DNA of 64,000 nucleotides, from contig NZ_AP018694.1 of NCBI RefSeq assembly GCF_009689585.1, positions 496,001-560,000 of the forward strand, written 5' to 3'. Below the pieces are notes generated by a model that had not been told where the DNA came from, ran no database searches, and worked only from the letters and a program-made list of their open reading frames with translations. The position numbers and the translations under genes were made by a program. The stretch is from Aquipluma nitroreducens. Lineage in GTDB: Bacteria; Bacteroidota; Bacteroidia; Bacteroidales; Prolixibacteraceae. Of this stretch, positions 59,909 to 64,000 are shown piece by piece (position 1 is the first letter of the stretch; each line of letters begins with the position of its first letter).

Positions 59909-61710
59909 CATCACAAGGATTTTTCGTACTGGCCATCCTCATTATCACGATTGCAGCTCTCGCTAAAGAGGTAATGCGACCTGGCCTGATTTTATTTTCA
60001 GCCCTTATCTTTTTGATGACATTCGGGATATTAAAGTCCGACGAAGTTTTGGCCGGCTTTTCGAACAAAGGAATGATAACTGTTGCCATTTTATTTGTTG
60101 TTAGCGAAGGAATAACCCAATCAGGTGCATTAAATCGATTGGCCACAGCCTTTTTGCCTCGACGGAGGGGAAATATCCGATCTCTGTTTTTCAGAGTGAT
60201 GTTTCCCATTTCATTTATGTCTGCATTTCTAAACAATACTCCAATCGTGATTATTTTTGCCCCTATTGTAAAAAAATGGGCTGAAAATCTGAACCTTTCT
60301 TCTCAGAAATTTTTAATTCCACTTTCGTATGCAACCATATTAGGAGGGGTTTGTACATTGATTGGCACATCAACCAATCTGGTTGTTCACGGATTGATGC
60401 TGAACAACGGATACAAAGGGTTTTCGATGTTTGAGCTCGGAATGGTTGGCGTACCACTTGCTTTCGCCGGATATATTTACATGAGCTACATTGGCGTTCA
60501 CCTGCTTCCCGGAGAGAAAAATTTCATTCGTAAGCCGCTCGCCGACCAAAAGGACTACTATTATGAACTTATTGTTCCAGAAGATAGTTTGCTGGTTGGT
60601 CAAAGCCTGAAAAACGGACGGAGCAAAGACCTGAAAGGATTTGATATTATCCTGATTGAACGTGACGGTGCAAAACTGGAGGGAAAAACACATGGATTAA
60701 CCATTGAAGCAAACGATCACCTTTTAGTAGCCGGAAAATCAAATGGATTGGATATAATCAAAAACCTAACAAGTGTTCGTCTGCGAGGACTCGATCTGCT
60801 GAAAGATGAAATTAACACCAATGATTTGAAGCAATACGAAGCCGTTCTGGCCCCACGTTTCCCGGGCATTGGAAAAACAATTTTCGAGTTCAACTTTTTC
60901 GATCACTACCAGGCTGCCATTGTTGCTGTTCATCGTAACGGAGAACGAATTACTTCTAACCTGCGAAGCCTGAAACTCAAAGAGGGTGATAATCTGGTTC
61001 TTTTAACCACCGATCGCTTTATTAAAAACTGGGGCGATTCAAAAATATTTTACCTGACCACTTACATTGGCGATCACGACAAATCAGTTGGAAGAGGGAA
61101 AAGATGGATGGCTCTCAGCATTCTGGCGTTTATGATTGCGGGAGCAACAGCTACCGATTACCTCCCAAAATTCGAAAATGTACAGGCCGACATGTTCTTT
61201 TTCTCGGCGGTTGCCGCTATGCTGATGGTCTGGTTAAAAATTGTTCCGCATCAGAAATATACAAAAGCTATCAGTTGGGATTTGCTTATTACTATTGCTT
61301 GTTCATTCGGTATAAGCAAAGCCATGCAAAACTCCGGACTTGCCGGTGGAATCGCCCATACAGCAATCGATTTTGCTAAAAACTGGGGACCCATTGGGGT
61401 TCTGGCATGTATATACCTTATAACCAATATTTTTACTGAAGTCATTACAAACAATGCTGCTGCTGCCATTTCGTTTCCGATTGCAATGGCTGCCGCCACT
61501 CAGATGGGCGTTAGTCCGAAACCATTTTTTGTTGCCATTTGCATCGCGGCTTCTATGAGTTTCTCAACTCCAATTGGCTACCAAACAAACCTGATTGTTC
61601 AGGGTATCGGAAATTACAAATTCAAAGATTTTGTAAAAGTTGGACTGCCGTTTAACCTCATCGCTTTTCTGATTTCAATTTCCCTGATTCCTTTTTTCTG
61701 GAAATTTTAG
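59905..61710 (+). CDS. SLC13-family permease with two RCK_C domains (likely sulfate)
   Basis: The 601-residue membrane protein has about five N-terminal membrane helices (FLNNTPIVIIFAPIVKKWA, GTSTNLVVHGLML), two cytoplasmic TrkA-C/RCK_C domains (about 210-295 and 305-385), and C-terminal helices (ITNIFTEVITNNAAAAISF, STPIGYQTNLIVQGIGNYK). The NTP and SxT/N motifs are those of the DASS/SLC13 symporters. Translational coupling to cysQ and the following cysDN point to sulfate uptake. Confidence 0.9.
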   Translation: MTSQGFFVLAILIITIAALAKEVMRPGLILFSALIFLMTFGILKSDEVLAGFSNKGMITVAILFVVSEGITQSGALNRLATAFLPRRRGNIRSLFFRVMFPISFMSAFLNNTPIVIIFAPIVKKWAENLNLSSQKFLIPLSYATILGGVCTLIGTSTNLVVHGLMLNNGYKGFSMFELGMVGVPLAFAGYIYMSYIGVHLLPGEKNFIRKPLADQKDYYYELIVPEDSLLVGQSLKNGRSKDLKGFDIILIERDGAKLEGKTHGLTIEANDHLLVAGKSNGLDIIKNLTSVRLRGLDLLKDEINTNDLKQYEAVLAPRFPGIGKTIFEFNFFDHYQAAIVAVHRNGERITSNLRSLKLKEGDNLVLLTTDRFIKNWGDSKIFYLTTYIGDHDKSVGRGKRWMALSILAFMIAGATATDYLPKFENVQADMFFFSAVAAMLMVWLKIVPHQKYTKAISWDLLITIACSFGISKAMQNSGLAGGIAHTAIDFAKNWGPIGVLACIYLITNIFTEVITNNAAAAISFPIAMAAATQMGVSPKPFFVAICIAASMSFSTPIGYQTNLIVQGIGNYKFKDFVKVGLPFNLIAFLISISLIPFFWKF

Positions 61711-61834
61711 CCATCTTGAATTAACTGATAGTTAAAATAGTTGTTATATTTTGCCACTAAGTATCAATACCAATCAATAGAAGAGTTATAAGTATTATTT
61801 TAGCGACCTTGAAATTATAAAGTAAATACAACAT

Positions 61835-62743
61835 ATGACAGAATACAGTCTTTCGCATCTCAAAGAACTGGAAGCCGAGGCTATCCACATTATCCGCGAA
61901 GTGGCAGCCGAATTCGAGAATCCAGTGATGCTTTATTCCATTGGAAAAGATTCGTCGGTGATGGTTCGTTTGGCCGAAAAAGCCTTTTATCCCGGGAAAG
62001 TACCATTTCCGCTGATGCACATCGATTCAAAATGGAAGTTTAAGGAAATGGTTGAATTCCGCGACAATTATGCCCGCGAAAACGGTTGGAACCTGATTGT
62101 TCATTACAACAAGGCAGCTTTCGAAGCCGGTGTTGGCCCATTTACCCACGGAAGTAAAGTGCATACCGATGTGATGAAAACCCAGGCTTTGCTCGAAGGA
62201 CTAAGTCTTTACAAATTTGACGCTGCATTTGGTGGCGCCCGCCGCGATGAGGAAAAATCGCGCGCAAAAGAGCGGATCTTCTCGTTCCGCGATAAATTTC
62301 ACCAGTGGGATCCAAAGAATCAACGTCCTGAATTGTGGGACATTTACAATGCCCGTGTTCACAAAGGCGAATCAATCCGTGTTTTCCCAATTTCAAACTG
62401 GACAGAACTCGACATCTGGCAATACATCCGTCTGGAAAAAATCCCAATTGTACCGCTTTATTTTGCCAAGGAACGTCCGGTGGTAAACCAGGATGGTAAC
62501 TTGATTATGGTTGACGACGACCGCATGCCGAAAGAAATAGCCGAAAAAGCCGAAATGAAAATGGTTCGTTTCCGCACGTTGGGTTGCTATCCATTGACTG
62601 GTGCAGTTGAATCAGAAGCTGATACCATTGAAAAGATTGTGGAGGAAATGATGACCGTTACCGTTTCGGAACGCACCACCCGCGTGATCGACTTCGACCA
62701 GGACGGATCGATGGAGCAGAAGAAGAGAGAAGGATATTTCTAG
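61835..62743 (+). CDS. cysD: Sulfate adenylyltransferase subunit 2 CysD
   Basis: The 302-residue protein is a PP-loop ATP pyrophosphatase: [17 protein letters not shown] near 40, [20 protein letters not shown] near 130, [17 protein letters not shown] near 180, and the end [20 protein letters not shown]. With CysN it makes adenosine 5'-phosphosulfate from ATP and sulfate. It is full length. A 130-nt spacer separates it from cysN. No cysC (APS kinase) lies between them here. Confidence 0.96.
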   Translation: MTEYSLSHLKELEAEAIHIIREVAAEFENPVMLYSIGKDSSVMVRLAEKAFYPGKVPFPLMHIDSKWKFKEMVEFRDNYARENGWNLIVHYNKAAFEAGVGPFTHGSKVHTDVMKTQALLEGLSLYKFDAAFGGARRDEEKSRAKERIFSFRDKFHQWDPKNQRPELWDIYNARVHKGESIRVFPISNWTELDIWQYIRLEKIPIVPLYFAKERPVVNQDGNLIMVDDDRMPKEIAEKAEMKMVRFRTLGCYPLTGAVESEADTIEKIVEEMMTVTVSERTTRVIDFDQDGSMEQKKREGYF

Positions 62744-62873
62744 TATTTACATTTGATGTCCGTCACATGAATGTGATGGCAAAGGATATGGCTCTTTCCA
62801 AATTGAACGCTTATATTCTTTGCCGTTCGGCTTTAGCCAACCGAGATAGAAATAAAATCAAACAAGAAACAAA

Positions 62874-64000
62874 ATGAACAACAATAAACTTCAAAATACT
62901 TCGACCGACAACTCGCCTTTTGGTGAATCAAGAGGAACGCTCGACATAAACGCATATTTGGATCAGGACGAGAAGAAAGACTTGCTTCGCTTGTTAACAG
63001 CCGGTTCGGTGGACGATGGGAAATCTACCCTAATTGGCCGTTTGCTGTTCGACAGCAAGAAGATCTACGAGGATCAGCTTTCGGCATTGGAACGCGACAG
63101 CAAACGCGTTGGTCATGCCGGCGAGGAAATCGACTACGCGCTCCTGCTCGACGGTTTAAAAGCCGAACGCGAACAGGGAATCACGATCGATGTGGCTTAC
63201 CGCTATTTCTCGACCAACAAGCGTAAATTCATCATCGCCGATACACCCGGACACACGCAGTACACACGAAACATGGTGACCGGCGCATCAACCGCCAACC
63301 TGGCCATTATCCTGATTGATGCTACCAAGGGCGTGATTACCCAAACACGTCGCCACACGTTTTTAGTTTCTTTACTGGGCATCAAACACGTGGTTTTGGC
63401 TGTTAACAAAATGGATTTGGTGAATTACGACCAGAAGGTGTTCGACGAGATTGTGGCCGACTACAAATCATTCATTACCCAGCTCGATGTTCCGGATGTG
63501 AACTTTATTCCTCTTTCGGCTCTGAAAGGTGAAAATGTAGTGGAACCTACAACTCAAATGGCTTGGTATCATGGTCCGAGTATGCTGGAGTTTCTCGAAT
63601 CGGTACACATCAGCAGCGACCGCAACTTCGACGACATGCGCTTCCCGGTTCAATATGTACTTCGTCCCGATCTCGATTTCCGCGGATTCTCAGCTCGTGT
63701 GGCTTCAGGAATTATCCGGAAAGGCGAAGAAATTATGGTTCTGCCCTCGCGCAAAACTTCGAAGATAAAAGAGATTATTACTTACGACGGAAACCTGGAC
63801 GAGGCTTTTCCGCCGCAATCGGTTACCATTACGCTGGAAGACGAAATCGATATTTCGCGTGGCGACATGATTGTTTATCCCGACAATCTGCCGCGGGTGG
63901 AGCGCCATTTCGAATCGATGCTGGTTTGGATGGACGAAAAGCCGATGGACCCCAATGTGCAGCTTTTCATTAAGCATGCCAACAACACGACCCGGGTGAA
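62874..64000 (+). CDS. cysN: Sulfate adenylyltransferase subunit 1 CysN (partial)
   Basis: From the ATG at 62874 the frame is open to the right edge, about 375 codons, so the C-terminus is outside. GTPase motifs are all present: G1 [15 protein letters not shown] near 45, G2 [16 protein letters not shown] near 100, G3 [17 protein letters not shown] near 123, and G4 NKMDL near 180. The EF-Tu-like domain 2 is seen near 255-340. CysN hydrolyses GTP to drive sulfate activation by CysD. A C-terminal APS kinase domain, found in some CysNC fusions, cannot be judged. Confidence 0.96.
   Translation, partial: MNNNKLQNTSTDNSPFGESRGTLDINAYLDQDEKKDLLRLLTAGSVDDGKSTLIGRLLFDSKKIYEDQLSALERDSKRVGHAGEEIDYALLLDGLKAEREQGITIDVAYRYFSTNKRKFIIADTPGHTQYTRNMVTGASTANLAIILIDATKGVITQTRRHTFLVSLLGIKHVVLAVNKMDLVNYDQKVFDEIVADYKSFITQLDVPDVNFIPLSALKGENVVEPTTQMAWYHGPSMLEFLESVHISSDRNFDDMRFPVQYVLRPDLDFRGFSARVASGIIRKGEEIMVLPSRKTSKIKEIITYDGNLDEAFPPQSVTITLEDEIDISRGDMIVYPDNLPRVERHFESMLVWMDEKPMDPNVQLFIKHANNTTRV

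Overview
The window looks like a piece of a Bacteroidota chromosome, probably an environmental or gut member of the Bacteroidales/Marinilabiliales. The evidence is two SusC/SusD outer-membrane pairs with ECF sigma/FecR regulators, a CTnDOT-type tra operon with an RteC regulator, a GH92 mannosidase, and weak or absent Shine-Dalgarno sequences. About 55 kb on the left is accessory DNA. The last 8 kb after a tRNA-Lys gene look like ordinary chromosome.

Region by region. (1) 1-5763: a minus-strand operon of a type I DNA methyltransferase (hsdM) and specificity subunit (hsdS), followed by an 85-residue Cys-rich protein and a membrane-anchored protein with S1-like domains that runs off the left edge. 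No hsdR is visible. (2) 6170-7640: a relaxase, a MobC-like accessory protein and a probable oriT. (3) 8003-11504: a tight four-gene plus-strand cargo operon (lipoprotein, small protein, zinc-dependent phospholipase C-like protein, secreted protein) facing a secreted DNase I-like enzyme. (4) 11672-23865: the conjugation module on the minus strand, with coupling ATPase, TraN, M, L, K, J, two unassigned exported proteins, TraG ATPase, TraF and TraE. (5) 23866-28629: a GC-rich non-coding stretch, a replication module (DnaC-like ATPase plus an initiator-like protein with Asp-Thr-rich repeats), an excisionase-like HTH protein, a small Cys-motif protein, a structured RNA candidate and rteC. (6) 28979-38430: a first polysaccharide-utilisation-type locus (DUF1080 protein, PHP phosphoesterase, SusD, SusC, FecR, sigma) ending in the C-terminal stump of an integrase. 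(7) 38435-55371: a truncated rteC, a second small Cys-motif protein, a GH92 mannosidase, an IS5-type remnant, alkaline phosphatase, a CehA/McbA-type hydrolase, SusD, SusC, FecR, sigma and a complete integrase, then tRNA-Lys. (8) 56036-64000: three genes resembling the UDP-2,3-diacetamido-glucuronate pathway, then cysQ, an SLC13 permease, cysD and the start of cysN.

The most striking point is the parallel order of regions 6 and 7: rteC, hydrolases, SusD, SusC, FecR, sigma, integrase. The two meet at a join of integrase C-terminus to rteC N-terminus near 38430. The simplest reading is two related integrative conjugative elements (ICEs) that sat in tandem at tRNA-Lys and each carried a glycan-uptake locus. 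A deletion between integrase 1 and rteC 2 would have removed the transfer genes of the second copy.

The non-coding DNA is also rich. A terminator-bounded foldback lies downstream of rteC, where CTnDOT encodes the small RNA RteR. The rteC leader is conserved and contains a hairpin with a compensatory base change. A near-identical 21-nt motif lies upstream of both the tra and the replication operons, next to a perfect 21-bp inverted repeat at tra. Many GTATC iteron-like repeats lie inside the initiator gene, and a hairpin lies upstream of each susC. All calls come from reading the sequence by eye; no database search was run.
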